Shown here: positions 19,222 to 30,910 of the stretch, piece after piece | How positions within the stretch are numbered: position 1 is the first letter of the stretch | How the letters are laid out: every line of letters starts with the position of its first letter | Notes under the pieces: generated by a model | Told to the model about the DNA's origin: nothing | The model's input: the letters and a program-made list of their open reading frames with translations, nothing else | The model's database searches: none | Program-made: the position numbers and the translations under genes | Source: Ancistrus triradiatus | Taxonomy: Eukaryota > Chordata > Actinopteri > Siluriformes > Loricariidae | DNA length: 64,000 nt | Reading direction: 5' to 3' | Assembly (NCBI GenBank): GCA_025084515.1 | Contig: JAJAGP010000251.1 | Coordinates: forward strand, 434,001 to 498,000

Positions 19222-22072
19222 TTCATTTTGAATGTCTCTGTTCGGATTATCTGAATTCTGCTCCACATAGATCTTAACTGTATTGGACTGTCTTAAAATG
19301 CAAACCACAACATTATGGGGCCTTTACAATTCTTTACATAAGTGCAGGCATGTATTTTTTTTTTTTTTTTTTTACCAGTCCTCTTCTGATGTTATGTCAT
19401 CTAACATATCAACTGTGGTAAGACAGGTGTATCCGAATACAGTCCTGAAGAGTTTAGCATTCTACCTCATTCAACATATCAGATCAGATACCTGGCCAAT
19501 GATTTTCAACTGCTGTGCACAACATACACATATATTTTAAGATATGTTACAGCATTTTATGTTGTCTGCATCTACAAATTTTCTTTGACAGTTTGAACAT
19601 CATTACATCATTTCGAAAATCCATTTTAAAATCATTTTTAAACCTTCACTTGAGGCGCATCAGCATTTATAATTACGACATTATACAGCACTTGTTAAAT
19701 ACTACCAGTAGTGTACTTAATCCAGTGAATCAATTGCTTAGCAAGTTGGATTTAACCAATATATTGAATGGCTTCATGTCCATGATTTTGAGAACAGTAT
19801 CTGTACCATTACAAAACTGGAATGAACTGTTTTAATAGCAGAATTCTTAGCTCATTTATTACATTCATTTTATTCATTTTATATTTTTATATTTTTTATG
19901 CCTGCTCATTTTCATAACACTTACTGTCCAGATAAAGACCCAGTTTAAGACTTTTGCACAGTGTAATGTGCCTGTACTTTAAATAAAATGGCAAGTTCAA
20001 TTAATAATTTAACAATAATCTCATAATGATAAATAATTTCTATGTTCAGACACACCATGTGATGCTTGTGGTTGGTTATATGTAATAGTGCAGTAATGCA
20101 GTAACCTGAAATCTATAAATCCAAATCCTTCACTTTAATGCAATTAATTAAATATATTACCCGTATTTATATAGTTATATATACTGTATATGGTTGGTCT
20201 TTATCTTAGGTATAAAAAGAAAAATTCACTCTATACCAGCTTCAATTTATTTCCAGTCTGAGTCAGAAGATTATTAGTTCCCTTATGAAACATTGGTTCT
20301 TCTTAAGGGTTTTTTCTAATCCTCGTTCGTTCCATGCATGGCATGTAGGCTTGTTTAAAATTTTTTAGTTACTTTTCAGCAGTTTATCTTGGCGAAAGCA
20401 CTATGAATAACTAAGAATATATACAATTTCTTAGCAGCTGCTGTGTTCCTGAGGACCTGAGTTCGAACCCTGGGCTGGGCTTGCAACATGAAAGTCAAGT
20501 GGTGTGGTTACAGAGCCCTGAGATGGACTGATGTCCCTTTCAGAGACTACTTTCACTTGGGCTCAATACATTTTGAGATAGTTATAAGAGTTCCTTACAT
20601 TCTCTTATAAAAATGTTTTTTAAAGTTTCAATGACATGATTAAAAGCTGCCTATAACTTACATGTGTAGTATTTTTGAGTGGAATTGCACAATGTAGAGC
20701 AGTATTCCATCTATGTTCATATATTTCACTTCACTTTACTATAAACTCTGATTGAATTTTACTAATGGCTTTTACTGAAAGACTCAATAGGACAATGGCC
20801 TTTTTACATGTGTGATCTTTCTTCCAGTTAAATGTATGTTATACACTGAATAAATTAGTTTGCATCCTGATATATCTTAAAGCAAGTATTCTCAGATTTT
20901 CTCCATATTGATTTGGAGCAAAAATCTGATAATAACCCCCTCCTGAAAAAAATATGTTTAAGTGATGTTTAATACATTCTGAATCCCACTGCTAAATTCC
21001 TCTGGCTGTTACCACATTGCTTTGGTTAAACTCTGTATCTTTTCAGCTTTGCCAACATTTGTTATACCACCTTCCATTGAAAATGAGGGATTCCAATTCT
21101 GCTTTGTCACATTTGTCACATTTACCGGTAAGTTATTTTGGCAGGACTTGTTTTGATGTATTTATATCCACCAAACTTTATATCCACCAAATCCAGTGTC
21201 ACTACACTACTCAACCTCATATAAATGCCATAGAATCACTGGGAAACCTCACTGTCAGCACCCAGAATCCTCTACCACTTACACAGCTAGCAATAGTGTC
21301 ATAGTTTAATAGCTGCCTCAACAAATTACTTCAGAATCAATGCATGTTTTTTTTATTAATGAATATAATTAAGAACAATACATGTGGAGTGCAGTATAAA
21401 CAGGTGTGCGAAATACTAAATGATGTGATGCAATGCTTCCATAACTAATCAGTTTAGCTTCCTGGACAGGGTTATGGTGGGTCTGTATCTCTCCCATTCA
21501 ATATACTCAATCACAATCAATGGGCAGATTCATGTAGCCAATTCATTTTTTGTTTTTTTTTGAGGTGAGGTAAACCGTAGTACCACAAGGACACCCAAGC
21601 ACACCAGCTTCCAAACTGACAGTAATGACAGACATTCAATTGGGTCCCAGAAGTTTTACATCACTAACTCTTTTAAGAGTACTATAAACCCTAATTACCA
21701 GCTGTAAGATATCCCCTTCCATGTGCATTCCACATAGCATAGATTCCAGAGGCAATTTTATAGTCCTGAAGAAGTGGAGTCTCAGAAACAGTGCAGCTAA
21801 CACTGCTACTGTATATCTATATCTAACAACTGCTAACTTTAGCATATAGTTATTTTTACCCTAGGTCTATGCCACCACATCTCAGAGAGTTCTGTAAAAT
21901 CGTTTTTCTTGTTTTCCTCCCAGTGGAGCTAACTATGTTTTGTATTCATTCCAAAATGGGACAGAATCTCACAAGTGCTCAGTGGCATTTGCAAACAAAG
22001 CAATCTTTTACATTCAGATTGGACAGTTGTTGTTTTTTTTATTTCACTTGCTCAGTTACTGCTCAGTTTCAA
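19222..22072. other. Gene-free stretch downstream of adora1
   Basis: It holds a T-run at 19352-19373, a tRNA-like repeat head with an intact B box GTTCGAA near 20440-20590, and a minus-oriented fragment of the common dispersed repeat at about 21465-21620. The adora1 3' UTR should lie in its upper part (below 22073). Open frames at 19515-19835 and 21017-21304 have no recognised similarity. Confidence 0.5.
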
Positions 22073-22745
22073 TCACATGTTGTTTTGCTCCACTTGAGAT
22101 ACAGGGTTTTTAAATGGTGGGTCCAGTCTGTCACTCATGTGGGTATCAAGTGAAGGAGCCTCTTTACAGCAGAGGTACTGCTTCCAGATTGCTTTAAATG
22201 CCATGCGAAACTTCTTAATGCGGAATGCATAGACGATGGGGTTCACCGCTGAGTTGCCATGACTTAGTAAGATGGCGATGTAAATCAGGACCATAGGCTT
22301 CTTGCATGTGGGGCAGAACAGTGTAATGCAGTTCAGGATGTGGAGTGGGAGCCAGCTAACAGCAAACAGCAAAAGGACAAGTGCAAGAGACTTTGCCAGT
22401 TTTAGTTCTTTGTCGTAGTACTTGTTTGGGTCTGTATGGCTGCTGCTCACCTTCTTGTTCAACTGCTTGTGGATCATGTAGAAGATCTCTGTGTAGATGG
22501 CAAGCATGAGGAGCAGTGGTGGAAGTACCCAGGAAAAAAAATTGAAGTACACCATGTACTCCATGCTGATGACATTCTCAAACTGGCAAGTGATGATGGA
22601 GTCATCGCTGAGGGAGCCATTCTCTTGCTGGAGGTTGTGCAAGTTGTTCCATCCGAGCATAGGAGTCAGTCCAACTATGAATGCTACTGTCCAGCATACG
22701 ACCACCGCTAATCCTGCTCGCTTAGCAGTGACTACTTGCTTGTAA
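22073..22745 (-). CDS. adora1: adora1 coding exon 2
   Basis: The acceptor 'tattgcag|TTACAAG' completes Ser114 (AG|T) and continues YKQVVTAKRAG to the stop. It encodes transmembrane segments 4-7 and the C-terminal tail. The in-frame ATG at 22789 lies in the intron and is not the start. Confidence 0.92.
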
Positions 22746-25700
22746 CTGCAATAATATGGAATGACATTATTAAGTGTCGCAATAAGCATTATAAATTACT
22801 CGTGTGAAATCTAATACAAATAAAAGCTGCATCACAATATTTTTCACTGTTCTATTTTCTGTAATATCAATGCTTGATATAGATTTTAATTTAAAGTTTT
22901 TAAAACTATCTCTGTTTCTATTACTAGGATTTTATTTTATTATTAGCTATTATTATATATGTTTAACAGGTGTCCATAAGCAGGAGTAATATCTGGTTCC
23001 ATTTGTTAATCAACTGTTCTCTGTCTTTAAACAACACTTTAGTTGACTTGACACTGACTTTAGTCAGATGTACAGTGGTGCTTCAAAGTTTGTGAACCCT
23101 TTAGAATTTTCTATATTTCTGCATAAATTTCTTTCACACATGTCCTAAAAGTAGATAAACAGAACCCAGTTAAACAAATGACACAAAAATATTATACGTG
23201 GTGGTTCATGTATTGAGGAAAATGATCCAATATTACATATTAGTGAGTGGCAAAAGAATGTGAACCTCTAGGATTAGCAGTTAATTTGAAGGTGAAATTA
23301 GAGTCGGGTGTTTTCAATCAATGGGATGACAATCAGGTGTGAGTGGGCACCCTGTTTTATTTAAAGAACAAGGATCTATCAAAGTCTGCTCTTTACAACA
23401 CATGTTTGTAGAAGTATATCAAGGCATAAACAAATGAGATTTCTGAGGACCTCAGAAAAAAGTTACTGATGCTCATCAGGCTGGAAATGTTTACAAAACC
23501 ATCTCTAAAGAGTTTGGACTCCACCAATCCACAGTCACACAGATTGTGTACAAACGGAGGAAATTCAAGAACATTGTTACCCTCCCCAGGAGTGGTCAAC
23601 CAACAAAGATCACTCCAAGAGCAAGGCGTGCAATAATTGGCGAGGTCACAAAGAACCCCAGGGCAACTTCTAAGCAACTGAAGGCCTCTCTCACATTGGC
23701 TAATGTTAATGTTCATGAGTCCACCATCAGAAGAACACTGAACAACAATGGTGTGCATGGCAGGGTTGCAAGGAGAAAGCCAATGCTCTCCAAAAAGAAC
23801 ATTGCTGCTTGTCTGCAGTTTGTTCACGTGGACAAGTCAGAAGGCTATTGGAAGATTGTTTTGTCGATGGATGAGACCAAAATAGAACTTTTTGTTTTAA
23901 AGAAAAGTGTTATGTTTGGAGGAAGGAAAACACTGCATTCTAGCATAAGAGCCTTATTCCATCTGTGAAACATGGTGGTGGTAGAATCATGGTTTGAGCC
24001 TGTTTTGCTGCATCTGGGCCAGGACTGATGGAACAATGAATTCTGAATTATATGAGAGAATTCTAAAGGAAAATGTCAGGACACCTGTCCATTGAACTGA
24101 ATCTCAAGAGAAGGTGGGTCATGCAGCAAGACAACGACCCTAAGCACACAAACCATTCTACCAAAGAATGGTCAAAGAAGAATAAAGCTAATGTTTTGGA
24201 ATGGCCAAATCAAAGTCCTGACCTTAATCCAATCAAAATGTTGTGGAAGGACTTGAAGAGAGCAGTTAATGTGAGGAAACCCACAAACATCTTAGAGTTG
24301 AAACTTTTGTACAGAGGAATGGGATCAAATTCCTCCAAGCCGGTGTGCAGAACTGATCAACAGTTACAGGAAATGTTTAGTTGCAGTTATTGCTGCACTG
24401 GGGGTCACAACAGATACTGAAAGCAAAGGTTCACATACTTTTGCCACTCACTAATATGTAATATTGGATAATTTTCCTCAATATATAAATGGCCAAGTAT
24501 AATATTTTGTCTCATTTATTTAACTGGATTTTCTTTATCTACTTTTAGGACTTGTGTGAAAATGTGATGATGTTTTAGGTCATTTTTATGTTAAACATAG
24601 AAAATTCTAAAGGGTTCACAAACTTTCAAGCACCACTGTAAATAGATGGAGTATCACAGAGCTTATATGTTTAAAAATAAGAAACACTGTAGCATTTATC
24701 AAATCTACTCTACTACAGTGTTAGAACCGCACTGTGGAGCAGTGCTTATGTCATCTGGTGTAGAGTTTGCATATTCTCCCCCTGTCTGTATGAGTTTCCT
24801 CCCACATTCCAAAGACATGCGTTAGGTTGACTCTAAAGTGTCCCAATGTGAGTGAGTGAGTGTGTTTTTGTGTATGTATTATTATTGTATTAATTGTTTA
24901 AACATGAAAGAATTAATAAAAGCTTCACTCTTTAATTCATAAGCAAATTGATTAGTAGCCCTTCTACCACTACATTATTGAAAATGTAGATAAATGAATA
25001 GCATCAAACTTACTGTTTTTCCTAATACCACTGACAAAGCCTATAAAGTTAATTGGGACGTTTTAAAATTCTTTGAGAATACCAACTGTTTCAGGTGTTA
25101 TTTCGTTCCAATCCCACTGCAACCACGTCTTAAGGTGTGCAACATTAGGGGGCTGTCGTTGTTATTTTTTAGTTTCAAAATTCTCCACACATTCTCTATT
25201 GGGGACAGGTCAGAACTGCAGGCAGATGAGTCCAGTACCAGTACCCACTTCTTTTGCAGCCATGCCTTAGTAATGTGTGCAGCATGTGATTTTGCATTGT
25301 CTTGTTGAAAAATGCATCCCTGGAAAAGATATGTTGCACTAAAATCCCAATGTACTTTTCTGCATTAATGCTGCCATCACAGAACCATGGAACTTTTTGG
25401 ATTTTTTGCTGATGAAAGTTGGCATGGTCCTTTCCGTTTTTGGTCCAGAGCACTTGGCATTTACCTACTTCCAAAAAGCTCTGGAATACTGACTGGTGTG
25501 ACCACAATACAAGTTTCCACAAGTCAACACCACTTCTGAACATTAAAATAAGGTTAAAATAAGGCTTCCTTTTTTCACAGTAAAGTTTTAAGTGGCATAT
25601 GTTAATGTAAATCCATATTGTATTGCTAGACAAAGGTTTGCCAAAGTAATCCCTTACCCATTTGGTTATATCTGCTATTGGTGGATAAAGGTTCTTGAAG

Positions 25701-28341
25701 CCACCTGAGGGATCAGAGATTACGGGTTTTCATTTTAGGCCTTTGTGCACTTTACGCACTGAAATTCCTCCAGATTCCTTTAATCGATATTATGTACTGT
25801 AGATATTATGTAGATGTAAGATATTATATACTCTACAGGGAGGAATATGTAAATCTCTTCTAATCTTTCTTTGAGGAACATTGTTTTTAAATATTTAAAT
25901 AATTTTCTCATGCATTTGTTGAAAAAAACTGGAGATCCTCCGCCCATATTTTTGATCAAAGACTAAGCCTTTCATGGCTGTATAGTAACAAATGAAATGA
26001 TGTTGACAAACAAAACATGAAATATCTTGGGTTAATACTGTCTGCAATTAAATAAAAGTCTAAATATTAGAAACTACACTGCATTTTTAAAATTTTGTAT
26101 TTGTTTTTTCCCCATAGTGTTCCAGTTTTTCTGATTTGAGATTGTAAATTACTAGAGATATAATGCATAATACCCACATTCCTGTATAAAGGGTGCATTA
26201 CATTCATTTTCAGAGTAAAAAGTGGTTTGGTTTCATCCACCTATAATTTGCTTACACTTATTAGTGAACTGTTATAAGTGTTACAGCTAGCTTGGAGATG
26301 GTAATGCAATGTGATCTCCTGGAAAATAGTCCTGCTAATCGGTAAAACTGCACTCTGAATTGAAACACAACAGCTCTCTGCCATGCAGATTTAATTACAC
26401 ATCAAGACAATAAATAAAGCTCTCTCAGGCTGGAGATGTGCTCACTGTTTTTGTATATATTATTTCTTGCTTGTCATGTGTAACTAAAAGAGTTTGACTA
26501 AAAAAGGTAAATGGTTCCACTTTTACTAGTCTCACTTCATTAGCAGGAAAATTGCTATATTTAAAATGAAACCAATGCAAATCATATTTAATCAATAAAA
26601 ATCTTGTTTCATACATGAATACTTACTTAACACTAACAGACAATAGCAATCTAGCACCAAAATACAATGTAAAATCATTGTCAATGTTATATACTCTATT
26701 CTATCCTATCTGGTGCAGTAAGATTTGCTTACTGCCCACAAAAGATTAAAAGAATATGGGTTAATTATGTAATGACTAATAAAGAACGAACCATTTATCC
26801 TGATGACTGTACTCCATTTCCCTCAATTAATAAAATTTGTATTTCAATGACTTTGAAAGTATTATTGTTTTCTGTTCTGTTTAAAGTTTATTAATGCAAA
26901 TCATGTAGCTTAGAATAACTTTGATCATTTGAATTTAAAAACCATATTTGGAGCACAACAGCTTCAGCTTTAAAAATGAATGGCCTCTACTTTGAAGAGC
27001 AAATTGCAGGGCACAGTACATTTTGGATCAAAAGGTTACTTTTGCTGTCAGACCGTGAAAGGTGGAGTGGGAGAGATATATTAGCCCTTTGATCCAAAAT
27101 GTGTGTATGTGTGTGTATAAAATGGTGCTTGAGAACGACCATCTGTACAACTGTAGAATCAATTGATGAATCTCAATTTATCCTGGATCACTTTATTAGG
27201 TACACTTCCTTGTTTCTACAGTTTTTATACATCTTATCATTTCCACTTACAATGTCTATGCACTTGTAGTTCTACAGTTACAATTGACAGAAGTCCATCT
27301 GTTTCTCTACATACTTTGTTAGTCCCCTTTATTATGTTCTCTAATGATCAGGACCCCCACAGGACCAGCACAGTTCAGGTACTATTTGGGTGGTGGATCA
27401 TTCTCAGCACTGCACTGACACTGGTGTGGTGGTGGTGTGTCACTGCTGGACTGAAAATAGTCCACCTACCAAAAATATCCAGCCACCAGCATGCTGTAGG
27501 CAGCATCCTGTGAGCACTGATAAAAGATTAGAGGATGACTAACACAACCTGTGCAGCAACAGATGAGCTGCTGTCTCTGACAGTACATCTACAAGGTAGA
27601 GCAATATGTTAGATGTGTCCAATAGAGAGCACAATGACTGAACACAGTGATTATATACTCCAGCAGCACTGATGTGTCCGATCCAATCATACCAGAAAAA
27701 CACACACTAACACATCATAACTACATCAGAGTCACTGCAGTGCTGAGAATGATCCACCACCCAAATAGTACCTGATCTGTAGTGGTCCTGTGGGAGTCCC
27801 AACCAAGAGTACAGAGTAAAGGGGACAAACAAAGTATGTAGAGAAATAACTGGACTACATTCTGTAATTGTAGAACTACAAGTGCACCTATGTGGGAAGT
27901 GGAACTTACAAAATAGACAATGAGTGTAGAAACAAGGATGTGTATCTAATAAAATGATCGGTAAGTATATGTAATATAATAATAATGTTTCAAAAGTTAC
28001 CTTGTTGGAATCTTGACCCTTAGGTAGCGATCAATGGCGATGGCAAGCAGGGCAAGGATGGAGCTCTGTGTGAGCACAAGCACTATGCATGCTACCAGCA
28101 GACATGTGTAGAAGTGAGTCTGGAGTCCGATACTGATGGTGATGGCCAGTGGAATGACCAGCACTCCCACAGCGATGTCAGCCACAGCCAGGGACACAAT
28201 GAAACTGAAGGTTGTGTCTCTTAAGGACCTATTCATTTTCACAGCCCAGATCACCATAACATTTCCAATTACAGAAGACATGGCAATCACCACCTCCATG
28301 CCCATGTAGAGGGCTTGAGAAGCAGACAGTGGATTATGCAT
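22073..28341 (-). CDS. adora1: Adenosine A1-type receptor, G-protein-coupled receptor
   Basis: Two coding exons (28341-28001, 22745-22073) join to 1014 nt, 337 residues; the human A1 receptor is 326. Seven membrane segments can be followed. Landmarks are Asp55 in SLAVADIAVG (sodium site), Cys80 and Cys167 (extracellular disulfide), DRY at 104-106, Phe169-Glu170 in extracellular loop 2, SWLPLH at 244-249 with Asn252, His276 and NPIVY at 282-286. The loop and pocket residues are those that contact adenosine in A1 receptors. An NGS glycosylation site lies near 156 and a CC pair at 306-307 could be palmitoylated. Family role: plasma-membrane receptor for adenosine, coupled to Gi/o and lowering cAMP. 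The A1 type is favoured over A3 by loop 2 and the LNCITLFCPTC segment. Which teleost copy (a or b) cannot be fixed here. Confidence 0.93.
23073..24638 (+). mobile_element. Decayed Tc1-type transposon (element D)
   Basis: The ends CAGTGGTGCTTCAAAGTTTG and the reverse of ...CTTTCAAGCACCACTG are flanked by TA. The inverted repeats extend for roughly 200 bp with a second 'gtgaacc' block inside. Relatives are at 30000-30586, 38002-38381, 39188-40689 and 43895-44759. Confidence 0.92.
23420..24420 (+). pseudogene. Broken Tc1 transposase of element D
   Basis: Fragments in order are ISEDLRK, then YKRRKFKNIVTLPRSGQPTKITP (23546 on), then MDETKIELF and a frame break near 23940. QQDNDPKHTNHSTKEW follows, then SPDLNPIKMLW, where Lys replaces the catalytic Glu. 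Confidence 0.88.
24715..24880 (+). repeat. Dispersed teleost repeat, plus orientation
   Basis: It contains 'agagtttgcatattctcccc' and 'cacattccaaagacatgcg', the family's diagnostic phrases, followed by 'gtcccaatgtgagtgagtg'. Confidence 0.5.
24990..25945 (-). mobile_element. Decayed Tc1-like element, minus orientation (family O/P, copy O)
   Basis: On the minus strand it shows a 'CDGSINAEKYIGILVQHI' block, a QQDNAK-type segment in another frame, and 'DLSPIENVWRILK' near 25195. The right part ('tttctttgaggaacattg' at 25866-25884) and the 'gggattactttggcaaacctttg' segment match copy P at 57355-58210. Ends are not clear. Confidence 0.65.
27187..27958. mobile_element. Fold-back (long inverted repeat) element, copy 1
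   Basis: The left arm 'ttattaggtacacttccttgtttctaca' (shortened here) and the right arm, reversed, are near-complements over a long distance. Internal 'ccatctgtttctctacatac' and 'gtactatttgggtgg' are mirrored by 'gtatgtagagaaat' and 'ccacccaaatagtac'. A second copy is at 53149-53986. It is non-coding; the superfamily is not assigned. Confidence 0.75.
28001..28341 (-). CDS. adora1: adora1 coding exon 1
   Basis: This exon encodes MHNPLSASQAL through DRYLRVKIPT plus two bases of the next codon. The donor is ACAAG|GTAACT (phase 2), at the position usual for this receptor family, just after the DRY helix. A possible 5' UTR acceptor 'tatttatttag|cctac' lies at about 28356, which suggests an upstream non-coding exon. 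Confidence 0.92.
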
Positions 28342-29280
28342 TGTGGTAGTGTAGGCTAAATAAATAAATAAAAGGCTATATGGACATGGATGGAATAATG
28401 GATTTCAGAAGAAAGTGACGCTTGAGAATGGTCTGGCTGTAGTCCAGAAAATTTCTCCCATCAAATGTTCATCGTAAGTGCCAGGTACTGGGAGGTATTC
28501 TCCTACTCCAAACATGGTTGTTCAGTAAGAATAGAGAATAAAAGGCATCCTAGATTAGCAATACTGCCTTTTGTAAGTTGTTTTAACATAATGAAAAATG
28601 ATGAAATACCGAAATGTTACGCTGGCGTTACCCAAACGCAGCTCTTCATCGGATCCACCTGCTCTTTGTTCACGTCATATTTTTTCTTCAGAGCTTCGCG
28701 ATTAAAGCTGGCTTTCATTTGTCACCTGAAAGCGGACAGTCTTTCGGACACCCAAAAGATCACGAACTGGATGGAAAAGCGCTTCATTTATGCTGTGGCA
28801 ACCGAAGTTAAATCCGTTCCTCCACCGGAGGCTGCCGGTGCTCTGAATCTGACCGAGAGTCCTGCTTCTGCTACTGGGAGCTACTGATCGTGCGGTGTCC
28901 CAAATAAGAGCTCTCCTTTGTTTCCATCCTGCCAGTGTTAAAATCACATCAGTCCATCTGAGACACTTTTGTGCAGAGCAAGACCTCGCCAAACAGTGCG
29001 CTGATGAGCTGAGCGGTCCAGAGAATGGTACAAGAAATACTAATAAAAAAAAGGCACTGTCCCAGTAGAGGACTCTGGCTTTCCGTTGACCACTTTTAAC
29101 ACGAAGCTCAACTGCATTCACAGTGTGCTTCTGAGTGCTACAAGCGCTTCCTGTCTAACCTTCCTCCGGCGATATCACGTTGCGCAAAGAGAGGCGCGTA
29201 AATCTGTCCCTGGTCAGCGCTGCTCAGATCTCTTCTGCTGCAATACTGAGAGGATCACACGCAGCGTGGGGCCCTGACAC
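28342..29280 (-). promoter_or_regulatory. Probable adora1 5' UTR and promoter region
   Basis: CpG frequency rises between about 28600 and 29280, upstream of the first adora1 coding exon. A donor-like CAG|GTGAC on the minus strand near 28722 could end a non-coding first exon that splices to about 28355. The overlapping open frames on both strands (28465-28887, 28702-29121) have no recognised similarity and look like GC-driven chance frames. Confidence 0.4.
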
Positions 29281-29998
29281 CCTGTTTAACAGAGGGATAC
29301 TACAGGGCTATAATCCCCCCCAAACCCCATGAGATGTTTTTTTTGTTTCCGAATACGTACACCAACCAACAAAAAAGATGATCAACACACCTTTGTCTCA
29401 TTTCGTTTGGACATTATAATCTTGCATTCTAATCCCCTTGTTAATGGATGACGATGTAAATGTAGCATCTGTGTATCTCATATTCATGTTCCAGTTGTGA
29501 GTTAATATTTAGGACCATCTAAGGGCTTCCAGTCAAATGTTTCAGTTTACAACAGATATAAAGAGCGGTGAAAAACGTTTGCAATTATTAAAAATGTGGT
29601 CACAATATAATGTGTGAAAACAAATCATGAACACAGAGAGCAAAGAGGGGTCTTTATACCTCAACTAAAGCAAGCCCATGGCTGTAATGGACCATAAAGT
29701 TTCACTTTGTATTTACATGAAATATGAAAATAGATTTTTTAAAACTATGCAAAATTGCTTCCATTTGAAAAACCAGTGCTGGTTTCAGTACAGAAAGGCT
29801 CAGGATGGTAATGTCTCAAGCAAGACAGGTTTCTTTAAACCTAACTTAGTGAGTAAAATACATTTCTGGACTAAATAGCCCCAAATCTGGTTGAAAGCAA
29901 AACAATTTTTGGTCACTGTAGTTTTAGTTTTAAATCAGTCCTGTGAACTGAAACTGAGCATTTCTAAATAGCTTAACAATAGTTGTGTTGTTTGAATT
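29281..29998. other. Unassigned AT-rich spacer
   Basis: No gene or recognised repeat was seen. Confidence 0.5.
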
Positions 29999-29999
29999 A

Positions 30000-30586
30000 C
30001 AGTGGTACTTAAAAGTTCTAGCGGGAAAATGTCAGGACATCTGTCCATGAATGAATCTCAAGAGAAGGTGGGTCATGCAGCAAGACAACAACCCTAAGCA
30101 CACAAGTCATTCTACCAAAGAATGGTTAAAGGAGAATAAAGTTAATGGCCAAGTCAAAGTTCTGACCTTAATCCAATCGAAATGTTGTGGAAGGACCTGA
30201 AGCGAGCAGTTAATGTGAGGAAATCCACCAACATCCCAGAGTTGAAGCTGTTCTGTACGGAGGAATGGGCTAAAATTTCTCCAAGCCGGTGTGCAGGACT
30301 GATCAACAGTTACAGGATACATTTATCTGCAGTTATTGCTGCACGGAGGGGTCACACCAGATACTGAAAGCAAAGGTTCACATACTTTTGCCACTCACTA
30401 ATATGTAACATTGGATCATATTCCTCAATAAATAAATGACCAAATATAATATTTTGCCTCATTTGTTTAACTGGGTTCTCTTTATCTACTTTTAGGTCTT
30501 GTGTGAAAATCTGATGATGTTTTAGGTCATATTTATGCAGAAATATAGAAAATTCTAAAGGGTTCACAAACTTTCAAGCACCACTG
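30000..30586 (+). mobile_element. Internally deleted Tc1 of the element D family (element E)
   Basis: The left end 'cagtggtacttaaaagttct' is followed after about 20 bp by sequence from the 3' half of the transposase. The right end ...CTTTCAAGCACCACTG is complete, with TA on both sides. Remaining coding sequence includes WKDLKRAVNVRKSTNIPELKLF (30186 on) in the broken C-terminal part. Confidence 0.88.
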
Positions 30587-30659
30587 TAGGGTTAGTTTAA
30601 ATATTAATGAACATAGCATGGGTGGTGATATTTCAGTGTGTATTGGGTTAGGATGTTCA

Positions 30660-30910
30660 TGGAGCATGCAACAAGAATTTAGCAGACCTGATCACAGAGA
30701 CTGAAAAAACTCACCCAGACTCTCTAGTAATGCTAATGGGTAATTTCAATCCTACAACTTTAAGTCTGGATCTCTCCTCATTTTACCAGCACATGAAATG
30801 TAGCTCTAAAAAGTTGAAAATTTTGGACCACTGCTATAGTACCATCAAAAATGCATTCCATGCTCTGATCAGACTCATCCCTGAACATAGACCGAAACTG
30901 AAGCAGTGAA
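30660..30910 (+). mobile_element. LINE fragment, endonuclease-domain piece
   Basis: A frame reads THPDSLVMLMGNFNPTTLS and continues to KILDHCYSTIKNAFHAL and LIPEHRPKLK. This matches the 'GDFN ... LDHCY' stretch of the apurinic-type endonuclease of fish LINEs, with Asp changed to Asn in GNFN. No other LINE domain is adjacent. Confidence 0.7.

Larger units (their letters stand above)
22746..28000 (-). other. adora1 intron
   Basis: This 5255-bp GT-AG intron contains a decayed Tc1 (23073-24638), a dispersed repeat copy, a second Tc1-like remnant (24990-25945) and a fold-back element (27187-27958). The part from about 25950 to 27180 is AT-rich and largely free of recognised repeats. Confidence 0.85.

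Noticed and set aside
22746..22789. ATG at 22789 as the receptor start
   Set aside because: It lies upstream of a clear splice acceptor. Only the join with 28341-28001 gives a complete seven-helix receptor.
28465..29121. 140- and 139-residue frames on opposite strands upstream of adora1
   Set aside because: Neither shows a domain, signal peptide or homology I recognise. The region looks like a CpG-rich promoter.
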